NCBI GenBank assembly: GCA_958295835.1
Contig: OY282378.1
Coordinates: forward strand, 2,877,694 to 2,941,693
From: an uncultured Gammaproteobacteria bacterium
GTDB lineage: Bacteria; Pseudomonadota; Gammaproteobacteria; HK1
Direction of reading: 5' to 3'
Length of the DNA stretch: 64,000 bases
Under the pieces are notes generated by a model. The model searched no databases. It was not told the DNA's origin and saw only the letters and a list, made by a program, of their open reading frames with translations. The position numbers and the translations under genes were made by a program. Shown in pieces: positions 43,865-51,882 of this stretch (its first letter is position 1; the number at the start of each line of letters is the position of its first letter).

Positions 43865-45039
43865 TGCGGATCCGCGCCTTCGAACAGCCGCTGTTTCCAG
43901 AGCGCGCCGGGGAGGTCTCCTTCCTCGACCAGATCGCGCAGGAGCTGGCTGTCGCTTCCACGCCGAACCACGGAGAAACCGTCCACCTTTTGCAGCCAGT
44001 AGATTTCGCCGAGCTTCGCGCCGCTCAGGAAATCGGGGGAGTGCGTCGAAACGAATGCTTGTCCGCCCCGGCGTGCATAGTCCCGGAACTCCTCGATCAG
44101 CTCGCTGAGCAGCGACGGATAAAGCTGGTTCTCCGGTTCCTCCACGGCGAGGAGCGGATGCGGCTTCGGGTCATGGAGCAGCACCAGATAGGCGAACATC
44201 TTGATCGTACCGTCCGAGACGTACCGGGCAACGAAGGGGTCCTTGAAGCTCTCGTCCTGGAATCGCAGCACCAGGCGGCCGTCTTCCGTAGATTTGGCCT
44301 GTACAGCCATCACGCCCGGGACGCGCGCGCGCATGGTCTTGAGCACACGCTCGAAGCTCTTGCGGTGATTCTCGTACAGGTATTGGGCGACCTGCGCCAC
44401 GTTATCCCCTCGGGTCGAAAGGTGTTCGGCGTAGCCGGCTTCGGCGCTCGGCCGCGCATCGGCTATGTGAAAGTTCGAGATGTACCAGTTCTCGATCAGA
44501 TTTCGGAAGTCCGAGACGACGCGAAATCCTCGAAATTGGCCGAGGCCCTTAATCGCCAGGATGCCGGGATCGTCGAGCTCGAATTCTTCCCGCTGCTCGA
44601 CCGCGCCTGCCTCGCCGTAGACGGATTCATTCGTGATTGCCGTACCGCGGCCGCGTGAGAAGTCGACGAAGTGCCACGGCCGGCCGGAACCCTGCCCCCT
44701 GCGGTAGCGCAATACTTCACGCTCCACGACCGCCCGTCTGCCGTCCGTCCCTATTTCAAGGATGTACGAAGCCAGGCGGCCACCGCTCTCTCGAAACTTG
44801 ATCGTGATCCCGATCGGACCCCGCCTTCCCCGGCTGACCAGTTCCCGGAATCCGCCGCGCCGGGCGACCGCGGAGGCGGCGTTGCCGGCGAGGGCGTCCT
44901 TCAGGAACGAGAACACGTCGAACAGCGTCGATTTGCCCGTTCCGTTGGCACCGATGACCACGGTCATGGGCGGCAGCTTCGTCAGCCTGACGTCGCGAAA
45001 CACGCGGTAGTTCTTGATCTCTATCTGTTCAATCCGCAT
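43861..45039 (-). CDS. AAA family ATPase (RecF/OLD-like, AAA_21)
   Basis: A 392-residue SMC/ABC-type ATPase. It begins MRIEQIEIKNYRVFRDV with Walker A GANGTGKST; the signature region is RYVSDGTIKMFAYLVLL, Walker B PLLAVEEPENQLYPSL and switch His in AFVSTHSPDFLSG. This build is shared by OLD-family and many defence ATPases. It is coupled to the DUF4276 gene by an ATGA overlap. A small gene ends 12 bp upstream, possibly part of the same operon. It is a different family branch from PtuA at 35 kb. Confidence 0.87.
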   Translation of the reverse strand: MRIEQIEIKNYRVFRDVRLTKLPPMTVVIGANGTGKSTLFDVFSFLKDALAGNAASAVARRGGFRELVSRGRRGPIGITIKFRESGGRLASYILEIGTDGRRAVVEREVLRYRRGQGSGRPWHFVDFSRGRGTAITNESVYGEAGAVEQREEFELDDPGILAIKGLGQFRGFRVVSDFRNLIENWYISNFHIADARPSAEAGYAEHLSTRGDNVAQVAQYLYENHRKSFERVLKTMRARVPGVMAVQAKSTEDGRLVLRFQDESFKDPFVARYVSDGTIKMFAYLVLLHDPKPHPLLAVEEPENQLYPSLLSELIEEFRDYARRGGQAFVSTHSPDFLSGAKLGEIYWLQKVDGFSVVRRGSDSQLLRDLVEEGDLPGALWKQRLFEGADPQ

Positions 45040-45051
45040 TGGAATTTACCT

Positions 45052-45249
45052 TTACGCGGCCCGTTGGAGGAGCTTGCGGCCGAGATCGGCGCTCGATTCC
45101 AGGGAGGAGACCACTTCTCCACCGACGTCGGACAGCCGGGCCAAGTCGAACCTCGGAATCTCCGACTGATCTTCGAAGATCAGCAGGGACTCGAATGCGA
45201 GGTGGTGACGGTAAAAGTGAGACAACATGATCGTGGTGAGTCGCCTCAT
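45052..45249 (-). CDS. Small unknown protein, 65 aa, upstream of the ATPase
   Basis: Starts MRRLTTIMLSHFYRHHLAFE and contains LLIFEDQSEIPRFDLARL. Not recognised. Its ATG (45249) overlaps the stop of another open frame (ending DRGGLCA at 45246), and it ends 12 bp before the ATPase start, so it is placed like an operon member. That upstream frame has protein-like wording (VFDEKIPVVPGSIIEPG) but no clear start, and is probably a truncated gene (about 45246-45390). Both are low-confidence calls. Confidence 0.4.
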   Translation of the reverse strand: MRRLTTIMLSHFYRHHLAFESLLIFEDQSEIPRFDLARLSDVGGEVVSSLESSADLGRKLLQRAA

Positions 45250-45426
45250 GCGCACAACCCGCCGCGGTCGAGATGGCGGTGCAGCTTCCTCGCCAAGCCC
45301 GCACCTTCGCAATTCCACGCTTCCCTGCCCGGCTCGATGATCGAACCCGGCACGACCGGGATCTTCTCGTCGAAGACCTGCGTAAACGTTCGTTCAAGCG
45401 CCGGGCGCCGGCCCGGGATCGGACGA

Positions 45427-47286
45427 TCAGCCGGCCCGAGGCGAAGCCGGCGGCGCCGGGACGGCTTCACCCCGCACCAGCTCCCAGCCGTGGAACACCA
45501 GGGCCAGGCCGGTGAACCGCACCGTGGGATACTGCCGGCCCAGCGTTTCATCGGCCAGGTAGCGACGCAACTGCGCCGCCGCCTCCGCCGCTGCGGCCTC
45601 CACCGCCCGCTCGTCCTTCTCGCCGCGCTTGACGTACTTGAGCTCCAGCACGTAGCCGTGGCGCATGTCCGCGTAGCCGGCCAGGTTCGGCGCAAGGCAG
45701 ATGTCGGCATACCCTCCGCCGAGCTCCCGCTCCGAGTGGAACACGAAGTGCCCCGTGGCCCCGAGGTAGGCGGCCAGGAACCCTTGCAGCACCTTCTCCC
45801 CCGCGATGTAGTCGCGAATGCCGGTCTGGCGGGCCACGGCGCCGGCGAGGTAGTCGAACACCGGACGCCAGGCGCCGCGGTAGGCCATCTCGTGGATGTG
45901 CCGTTCCAGTGCGTAGAAGTCGGCGGCGAACACGCCAAGGTCCTCGAACGCCTCGCGCAGGTGGCCGTACAGCAGCCGCTTGACGGTCTGGTTGGGGATC
46001 CCCAGGCGCGGCCTGCCCTCGACCGTCCCGCGGATGCTGAGCAGGCCGAAGTAGTGCAGCAGGGAGAGGAAGTTCTCGCGCTCGGCCAGCCGCTTCAACG
46101 GAAAGCTGGCGCGGATGTGGCTGTCCGCCCGCTCCTCGGCGACCACTTGGCGCAACAGGTCGAAATTGCCGTTCAGCTCGGCCTCGCCGGTCGGGACGTA
46201 TTCCTTCGCGCCTTCCTGGCGCGCGCCCTCCTGGCGCGCGCTCGCCTGGCGGTTGACCAGCAGCAGATGGCGCAGCTTGCCGTAGTCGATGCGGATGTTG
46301 TCGTCGATCAGGTCACGCGGTCCGCTCTTGTCGGGAACGGAGTGCTTCAGGTAGTACAGCACCATGTCGGTGTTGTAGATGTCGTTGGCCGCTCCTTCGG
46401 CGAAGCGGTAGCCGTTGTACCACTCGCGCATCAGGTCGAGGGCTGCCTCGGGGTCCTGGTCGATGGCGCCGCGGTCGCGGTACATCCGGAGGACGTCCCG
46501 TACCTCGTCCTCGGTGAAGCCGAGCATCTCGTTGAACTCCGCCTCCAGGCTGATGTTGGCGCCGATGTTGAAGCCGCTGGTCACGTCGTCCATGGTGATC
46601 GGCGAGACGCCGGTGACGAACAGCCGCTCGATGCAGCCCGACTGCGCCGTGCCGGCCTTCAGGGTGGCGAAGAAGTTGCGGAAGAAGCCGCCGCCATGGG
46701 TGAACGAGTGATACGCCTCGGCGCCCTGGTGGGCGAGGATGGTGTTGGCGAAGTTGTCGTACTCGTCGATCAGGACGTAGAGCGGGATGTGGTGGTCCCG
46801 GGTGTACAGGAACAGCGTTTCGAGCTTTTCGTTGATCGACGGCGGCGCGAGGATGGTGCACGCCGCGTCTTCGTCGAACAGGTCCCGGTTGCGCCGCAGG
46901 GCGTCGCGGACGTGCAGCGCGCAGTGCCTGTCGAAGCTCTCCTCCAGGGTCGGCAACGCCTGCCTGAACGCCGAGAAGTCGAAGTACAGCACCACGTAGC
47001 GGCTGCGGTTGCCCGTGGGCCGGTCGCCGATGTCGGTGCCGGCGAAGACGGCGTCGAACTCGTCGGCCACGGTACGATCGTAGTAGGCGTCGAGCATGGT
47101 CAGCCACAGCGTCTTGCCGAAGCGCCGCGGCCGGATGAAGAAGACGAAGCGCTCCTGCTCCAACGTGCGGATGAAGCGGGTCTTGTCCACATAGAGGCAG
47201 CCGTCGAGCCGAATGCCGCGAAAATTGCCTCGTCCGTAGGGGATCGGGGGGTACTGGGCTGGCGTGTCGGACACGGTTCGCTCCAT
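45427..47286 (-). CDS. AAA-ATPase-like / PD-(D/E)XK nuclease family protein
   Basis: A 619-residue protein of the widespread two-domain family with an N-terminal AAA-ATPase-like region and a C-terminal PD-(D/E)XK region. The start fits the family: YPPIPYGRGNFRGIRLDGC, CLYVDKTRFIRTLEQ, then FFIRPRRFGKTLWLTML (degenerate P-loop) and LYVLIDEYDNFANTIL (Walker B). The C-terminal nuclease motif appears in GGGYADICLAP...YVLELKYVK. Tandem repeats RQEGARQEG occur near residue 340. ATG 47286 lacks a clear Shine-Dalgarno; an ATG at 47325 is possible. Function of the family is unknown; it is typical of accessory regions. Confidence 0.85.
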   Translation of the reverse strand: MERTVSDTPAQYPPIPYGRGNFRGIRLDGCLYVDKTRFIRTLEQERFVFFIRPRRFGKTLWLTMLDAYYDRTVADEFDAVFAGTDIGDRPTGNRSRYVVLYFDFSAFRQALPTLEESFDRHCALHVRDALRRNRDLFDEDAACTILAPPSINEKLETLFLYTRDHHIPLYVLIDEYDNFANTILAHQGAEAYHSFTHGGGFFRNFFATLKAGTAQSGCIERLFVTGVSPITMDDVTSGFNIGANISLEAEFNEMLGFTEDEVRDVLRMYRDRGAIDQDPEAALDLMREWYNGYRFAEGAANDIYNTDMVLYYLKHSVPDKSGPRDLIDDNIRIDYGKLRHLLLVNRQASARQEGARQEGAKEYVPTGEAELNGNFDLLRQVVAEERADSHIRASFPLKRLAERENFLSLLHYFGLLSIRGTVEGRPRLGIPNQTVKRLLYGHLREAFEDLGVFAADFYALERHIHEMAYRGAWRPVFDYLAGAVARQTGIRDYIAGEKVLQGFLAAYLGATGHFVFHSERELGGGYADICLAPNLAGYADMRHGYVLELKYVKRGEKDERAVEAAAAEAAAQLRRYLADETLGRQYPTVRFTGLALVFHGWELVRGEAVPAPPASPRAG

Positions 47287-47595
47287 CGCTGCGCGGCGTC
47301 GGGACGAGTCTGACGGGCAGTGCATATCGCTGTCCACCGCCGGGCGGGCGACCGGCTCCGGCCCTCGGAGATCCCCTCGATCTTCTGTGTAGCCAATCCC
47401 GAGAGAAGGACCGCCTCCCTCGGTCCGACGCATGAAACAGCGCCTTCCTCCCGCCCGCGGTGTCGATGTCGGCGGTTGCCTCTCCTGTCTCCCGTTCCCC
47501 CGTATCGGTACGCCGAACGCCATCCGGAACCTTCGGCACAGTATGCAATGATTGGGGGGTATCATGGCTCGGCGTCACCGTGCAGCTTGCAGAAC
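47287..47595. other. Intergenic, 309 bp
   Basis: Divergent gap between the PD-(D/E)XK protein and the small gene before the Cas6-like protein. Only a short hairpin (ggaccg/cggtcc, near 47406-47425) was seen; no promoter could be assigned. Confidence 0.45.
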
Positions 47596-47793
47596 ATGAC
47601 GATGCTCCACGTCAGCGACATCCTGATCGAGCGCCACGACCTCGGATCGTTTGCCGAGCTTGTCGATGCGGTCAGAACCCGCGCCCAGGGAGAACGGTTC
47701 TTTCGCATCGACGTGAAGCCGCCGTTCGCGGATACCCCGGAGAACTGGGAGGACGTCCTGGAGAGCGCGTTCACCTCGGCATCGGGCCGGTAG
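47596..47793 (+). CDS. Small unknown protein, 65 aa, upstream of the Cas6-like gene
   Basis: Reads MTMLHVSDILIERHDLGSF... and ends FADTPENWEDVLESAFTSAS. Composition is protein-like, soluble and acidic; no family recognised. A second ATG lies two codons in (47602). It precedes the Cas6-like gene by 66 bp on the same strand, and the stop codon lies in the first copy of a 16-bp direct repeat whose second copy contains the Cas6-like start. A partner role is possible but unproven. Confidence 0.5.
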   Translation: MTMLHVSDILIERHDLGSFAELVDAVRTRAQGERFFRIDVKPPFADTPENWEDVLESAFTSASGR

Positions 47794-47864
47794 CCGGACA
47801 TGCGTCAGCCGCCGGATACAGGGCCGGATATACGGCCGGACAGGTGATGGTAGCCGGACATGCG
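47789..47864. repeat. 16-bp direct repeat flanking a gene junction
   Basis: ggtagccggacatgcg occurs at 47789-47804 and 47849-47864. Between them ggccggata/cggccgga motifs repeat. It carries the stop of the small gene in one copy and the start of the Cas6-like gene in the other, as if the junction had been duplicated. Confidence 0.8.
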
Positions 47865-48552
47865 ATGGGACGAGGAATCCAGCGCCGGTACCGCCGCGTA
47901 CGACGCCGATGCCATCGACGTGGCGTTCCGGCTCTCCGGCCGATGGCTGCCCGTCGATCACGCGAGCGCGTTGCGGGCCGCGATCGTGAAGATCCTGCCG
48001 TGGCTGGAAGACGAGCCGGATGCGGGCATCCACTCCATCCACGGGGCGGCGTCGGGTAACGGCTGGGAACGCCCCGGCGGCGAATCCGGCGGGATGCTCA
48101 ACCTGTCGCGCCGCACGCGGCTGGTGCTCCGGGTGCCGGTGTGGCGGGCCTCGGAGACCGCCGCGCTCTGCGGGCGCCGGCTCGACGCGGGCGGATGCGA
48201 GCTCACCATCGGGGAGCGGCAACCGCGGCGGTTGAAGCCCGCCGGCGCCGTGTTCGCCCGCTACGTCGTGGACGAGGAGGACGGGGATGAAGAACGCTTC
48301 GTGGAGCGCGTCGCGTCGGAGCTCCGGGAACGCTCGGTGAGCGCGCGCAAGCTGCTCTGCGGGCGCTTGCATCGGATCGGGTCGGCGCATGGCGTGCACA
48401 TCACCCGCAGTCTGCTGATCGCCGATCTCGGCCGCGATGAATCGCTCGCGCTCCAATGCCGCGGGGTCGGACCGGGCCGCCTTCTCGGGTGCGGGCTGTT
48501 CGTGCCGCACAAGGACGTCGGCCCGATCCGGCCGATGGCCGATGATGCGTGA
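47860..48552 (+). CDS. Cas6/Cmx6-like protein (type I-MYXAN family), no CRISPR array
   Basis: A 230-residue protein resembling the Cas6/Cmx6 (TIGR02807) family of CRISPR RNA endonucleases. Supporting wording: AFRLSGRWLPVDHASALRAA, PWLEDEPDAGIHSIHG, LNLSRRTRLVLRVPV, and the Gly-rich C-terminus GPGRLLGCGLFVPHKD typical of the RAMP/ferredoxin-fold loop. True Cas6 enzymes cut repeat RNA. Here there is no array and no other cas gene in 64 kb, so it is an orphan or a repurposed relative. The next gene (S24-like) starts 65 bp downstream on the same strand. Recognition is from memory of family patterns and should be confirmed by profile search. Confidence 0.72.
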   Translation: MRWDEESSAGTAAYDADAIDVAFRLSGRWLPVDHASALRAAIVKILPWLEDEPDAGIHSIHGAASGNGWERPGGESGGMLNLSRRTRLVLRVPVWRASETAALCGRRLDAGGCELTIGERQPRRLKPAGAVFARYVVDEEDGDEERFVERVASELRERSVSARKLLCGRLHRIGSAHGVHITRSLLIADLGRDESLALQCRGVGPGRLLGCGLFVPHKDVGPIRPMADDA

Positions 48553-48617
48553 TCCGCCACGTCGCGGCTTGGCGGTCGTCGTTCGCGGGTGATGGCGAAT
48601 TCACAGGATGCGCCGCG

Positions 48618-48971
48618 ATGAGTGATCCGACGACACGGCCGCCGGCGGACACCGCCCCGCCCACCACCTGCATCGAGGCGGAGCCCTTCGCGCTGCGGGT
48701 CGTCGACGACAGCATGGAGCCGGAGTTCGCGGCCGGCTGCGTCATCATCATCGACCCGACCGGGGTGGCGAGGGACGGGGCGTTCGTGCTCGCCGAGGTC
48801 GATAGCGGGTACATCTTCCGGATGCTGCGGCGGACGGACGCCGGTGACCGGCTGGTTGCGCTCAACGGCGACTATCCTCCGGTCACGCTGGCCGCCGGGC
48901 TCGCATCGGTACGCGGGGTGGTGGTGCAACGCGCCGGTGCACGGCGCCGGTACCACAAACGGTACGACTGA
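48618..48971 (+). CDS. S24/S26 (LexA/UmuD-like) peptidase-fold protein lacking the catalytic lysine
   Basis: A 117-residue protein with the C-terminal fold of LexA/UmuD. The nucleophile region is LRVVDDSMEPEFAAGCVIII (Ser near residue 32). The Lys expected about 36-37 residues later falls at GYIFRMLRRTD, where Arg 68 replaces it, so self-cleavage is doubtful. There is no N-terminal DNA-binding domain. ATG 48618 is preferred over a GTG at 48549 that overlaps the Cas6-like stop, because the peptide between them does not look protein-like. It ends GVVVQRAGARRRYHKRYD, a conserved-looking basic tail. It is probably in an operon with the Cas6-like gene. Confidence 0.75.
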   Translation: MSDPTTRPPADTAPPTTCIEAEPFALRVVDDSMEPEFAAGCVIIIDPTGVARDGAFVLAEVDSGYIFRMLRRTDAGDRLVALNGDYPPVTLAAGLASVRGVVVQRAGARRRYHKRYD

Positions 48972-49136
48972 ACGACCGGCCGCGGATCCCTCGGCCAGGA
49001 CCACTTCACGCTGACCGACCCGCAGCCGCGGATACGGACGAGCAACCTCGATTCCACCGCGTGGAATGGATCTGGCTCCTCGGCCCTCGCGGGCCATGCG
49101 CTCGACGGTGGATGAGTCGTTCGAGCGGCGTCCCGC

Positions 49137-49742
49137 TCAGGCGAAGACGACCCACGTGGTCGCGATGTACTTCACCCCGCGTTCGAGCACGACCCCGCGA
49201 TGCTCGTGGGTCCAGAACGGAGGGAAGAGCAGGAGCTTGCCTGCTTCCGGCCGGACCTTCACCGCCTGGAAGCGGAACTCGGTCTCGCCGCCCGGCCCCT
49301 CCACGTCGTTGAGATACCAGATCGCCACCAACTGGCGGTGGCTCAGCGCGTGGCTGCCTCCGTCGATATGCCAGTGGTAGAACTCGCCGGGACCGGTCCG
49401 CTGCATCGCGTATCCGACGTCCTTGAAGCTGCCGCCGAAGAACGGATGCCGCCGGGCCAGAGCATCGAGGGCCGAGGCCAGCGACCGGAAGAGCGCGGCG
49501 TCGAGATCCTTCCAGTGCGACTTCCCGCTCATGACGAGGTCCGTCGAGCGCTTCACCGAGGTGTCGAGGGCGGCGTGGTGACCGACCCGGCCCGCGTACT
49601 GCTCGGGCGCGCAGGCCTCGAAGCGCCGCACCATCTCGCGGCAGACTTCACGCGACAGCGCCCCCGGAAGCTCGAAGATGAAGCTGCCGGCGGTGATCTC
49701 GCGCGGAACCTCCGGATCCGTTCGCCTTCTGTCGCGAATCAT
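49137..49742 (-). CDS. 2-oxoglutarate/Fe(II) dioxygenase (prolyl-4-hydroxylase-like)
   Basis: A 201-residue non-haem iron oxygenase. The iron site is HWHIDGG (HxD) with the distal His in WTHEHRGVVLERG; the following basic region binds 2-oxoglutarate. Related to PiuC/prolyl hydroxylase-like bacterial proteins that modify proteins or small molecules. ATG 49742 was chosen; GTG 49748 is possible. An IS1634-type element begins 44 bp upstream of the start and may have removed or replaced its promoter. It is convergent with the S24-like gene. Confidence 0.85.
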   Translation of the reverse strand: MIRDRRRTDPEVPREITAGSFIFELPGALSREVCREMVRRFEACAPEQYAGRVGHHAALDTSVKRSTDLVMSGKSHWKDLDAALFRSLASALDALARRHPFFGGSFKDVGYAMQRTGPGEFYHWHIDGGSHALSHRQLVAIWYLNDVEGPGGETEFRFQAVKVRPEAGKLLLFPPFWTHEHRGVVLERGVKYIATTWVVFA

Positions 49743-49785
49743 GATCACGCTTGCCCTGGACCGGATCGAACCGGTGCGCTACACC

Positions 49786-51858
49786 TTAACCCATCTTTAC
49801 CACCCCACCCCACAATATCTCATTGCATCATACAGTTACGATGTTCGAGGTCGGCGAGTGGCACTACAATCGTGTGCCCGAGGGTCGTTCAGACGAGGGT
49901 TTTGCAGATCCCTCCGGGTGCGTGGTCGATGCCCAGGGCCTCGTAGATGGCCTGTTGGGAGGGTTCGGCACGGGTGGCTTTGCGCACGTGCAGGGTGCGC
50001 CCGTCGGCGCGTCGGAAGGTGGCGGTGATGCGCTGCTGCCCTTCGAGGATTCGGCGAAGGGTGGTCCAACGGGCGCACTGGCCGGTTTGGCGCAGGCGCC
50101 GGCGAATCACCTGGACGAGTTGATAGGCGATGACGGTGATGAACAGATGGCCCTCGGCGCGGATGGGCTTGTGGTGATAGATGGGGCGCAGGCCGAGTTC
50201 GGATTTCAACGAGCGGAACACGGCCTCGATGTCGGTGAGGGTGAAGTAGGTGCGCCACAGGGTGGATTCGTCCCAATCGGTTTGATTGGTGCGCAGGCAG
50301 TACACGCCGGGGTGGGTCAGCATGGAGCCGGGGAGCGGGCGGCGGGTGAAGCGCACGGCGGTGACGCGCTCGCCGGTCTGGTTGGTGTCGAGTTCGATGT
50401 CGTAGTGTTGGGCGACGCCGCGGCTTGTCTCTTTGAGCCGCCCGATGCGCTGCCAGACTTGGTCGGTGCGTTTGTGGGTGCGGGGTTTGGACAGCCCGTC
50501 GGAGAGCCGGGTGAGGGCGGCCTCGAAGCGTTGGGCGAAGCGCTCGACGATGGCGCGCTCCTTGGCGGCGCGCGCTTCGGAGAAGCAATACAGGCGCACT
50601 TCCTGGCCGTCGTCGCTGAGGACCTTGTGCAGATGCACGCGGTGATGGGAGGCGGTCTCGATGGACAGCGCCGCGTCGGCGTCGAAGTGGCGGGTGCGTT
50701 CGCGGCTGACCACCAGGTAGCGGTATTGGTGCTCGCGCAGCCAGCGCACGCGGTCTTCGGTGGCGATGCCGCGGTCCATGACCACCAGGGCGCCGCGCGG
50801 GGCGTTGAGGGCGTCGAGCATCTGGGCGAGGGTGTGATGTTCGCGCACGTTGCCGGCGAAGACTTGGGAGCGGCGCACGAAGCCGCTGGCGTCGAGCACC
50901 AGTCCCAAGGTGAGCAGCGGGCAGTCGGTGCGTTTGTCCTTGGAGTGTCCGCGCCGGGCCTTGGGTTGTCCGCTCGCCTCGCCCTCGAAGTAGGTATTGG
51001 TCAGGTCGTAGAGGGTGACGGTGGGGTGGAGGTCGAACAGGTCCATCGCCCGGTCGAAGAGGGGGCGTTCGATGGCTTCGCGGTGCGCCATCAGCGCATC
51101 GGAGGCGCGGTACAGTCGCATCGGCCCCATCATCTCGAAGTCCACGCCCAGGAGTTCGCCCAGGGCGCTGCGCTCGCCCAGCCAGCGCCGGGTGGCGCGC
51201 TCGGAGCCTGGCCGGGCCATGCGCGCGATGATGGAGCCGATGGCGGCGGAGCGTACCGACGCCCCGATGCCCAGTGCTTCGAGCCGCGTGCGCAGGCCGA
51301 GCTGGTCCATCGCCCACAGGGCGGCGTGCTCCACGCCGACCGAGCGGGGGCGAATCAGTTCCAGGGAGTCGACGTCGACGTGTTGGAAGTCGTGCCTCGG
51401 GCTCGCCGGCGAGGATGCAGCGCCGATGCGTTCACCGGCGAGCAGCAGCGCGGTGATGCGTTGGGCGTGTGATTCGAGCGCCGGGGGGCCATCGGGTGGC
51501 AGTGGTAGCTGACCGGCGAGGAGTTCGTCGATGCGCCGGCACAGCACCGGCCACTCGCTTGGTGCGATGTCGAAGTGCCGTCCCAGGTTGAGCAGGGTGC
51601 GTTGGCGCACCTTCGAGCCGGTGCGCTCGGAGCGCACGAGGCGGAAGGTGAAGTGCTCGCCGATGCTGCGGGTACGGGTGCGGCGGATGAACATGGACGC
51701 AGGGTAGCGGCGGGCGGGATGTGGTGCAACAGAGAGAATTCATTTTATGGCACTACATCTGCCTCTCCGACGACACATCAATCACCTACACGCGAAAATC
51801 GGCGAAATCGCGACGAATCCCCACCCAATTGCGGCTCGCAGTGGTAAAGATGGGTTAA
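49786..51858 (-). mobile_element. IS1634-family insertion sequence, about 2.07 kb
   Basis: Terminal inverted repeats of 18 bp: ttaacccatctttaccac at the left end and its exact reverse complement at the right end (51841-51858). It carries one transposase gene on the minus strand. If the outer TTAA is read as target DNA it would be a 4-bp duplicated palindromic site; otherwise no target duplication is visible. The ends fall 44 bp from the start of the dioxygenase gene and 24 bp from the start of the next gene. Confidence 0.9.
49889..51694 (-). CDS. IS1634-family transposase
   Basis: A 601-residue DDE transposase, apparently intact. Family pattern: N-terminal RSIGEHFTFRLVRSERTG, then VTLYDLTNTYFEGEASGQ (first Asp), GALVVMDRGIATEDRVRWL (second Asp) and FTLTDIEAVFRSLKSELGLR (Glu). 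ATG 51694 is close to the right inverted repeat with a normal ~160-bp leader. Its strong GC bias matches the host chromosome, so the element may be long resident or come from a similar genome. Confidence 0.93.
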   Translation of the reverse strand: MFIRRTRTRSIGEHFTFRLVRSERTGSKVRQRTLLNLGRHFDIAPSEWPVLCRRIDELLAGQLPLPPDGPPALESHAQRITALLLAGERIGAASSPASPRHDFQHVDVDSLELIRPRSVGVEHAALWAMDQLGLRTRLEALGIGASVRSAAIGSIIARMARPGSERATRRWLGERSALGELLGVDFEMMGPMRLYRASDALMAHREAIERPLFDRAMDLFDLHPTVTLYDLTNTYFEGEASGQPKARRGHSKDKRTDCPLLTLGLVLDASGFVRRSQVFAGNVREHHTLAQMLDALNAPRGALVVMDRGIATEDRVRWLREHQYRYLVVSRERTRHFDADAALSIETASHHRVHLHKVLSDDGQEVRLYCFSEARAAKERAIVERFAQRFEAALTRLSDGLSKPRTHKRTDQVWQRIGRLKETSRGVAQHYDIELDTNQTGERVTAVRFTRRPLPGSMLTHPGVYCLRTNQTDWDESTLWRTYFTLTDIEAVFRSLKSELGLRPIYHHKPIRAEGHLFITVIAYQLVQVIRRRLRQTGQCARWTTLRRILEGQQRITATFRRADGRTLHVRKATRAEPSQQAIYEALGIDHAPGGICKTLV

Positions 51859-51882
51859 CCCCGACGTGGTGGAAACGGCACG

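Noticed and set aside
48549..48617. GTG start for the S24-like gene overlapping the Cas6-like stop
   Set aside because: The overlap is attractive, but the added N-terminal residues are not protein-like and ATG 48618 gives the usual family length.
47287..49136. CRISPR array near the Cas6-like gene
   Set aside because: Only two copies of a 16-bp repeat exist, overlapping gene ends; no regular repeat-spacer pattern.
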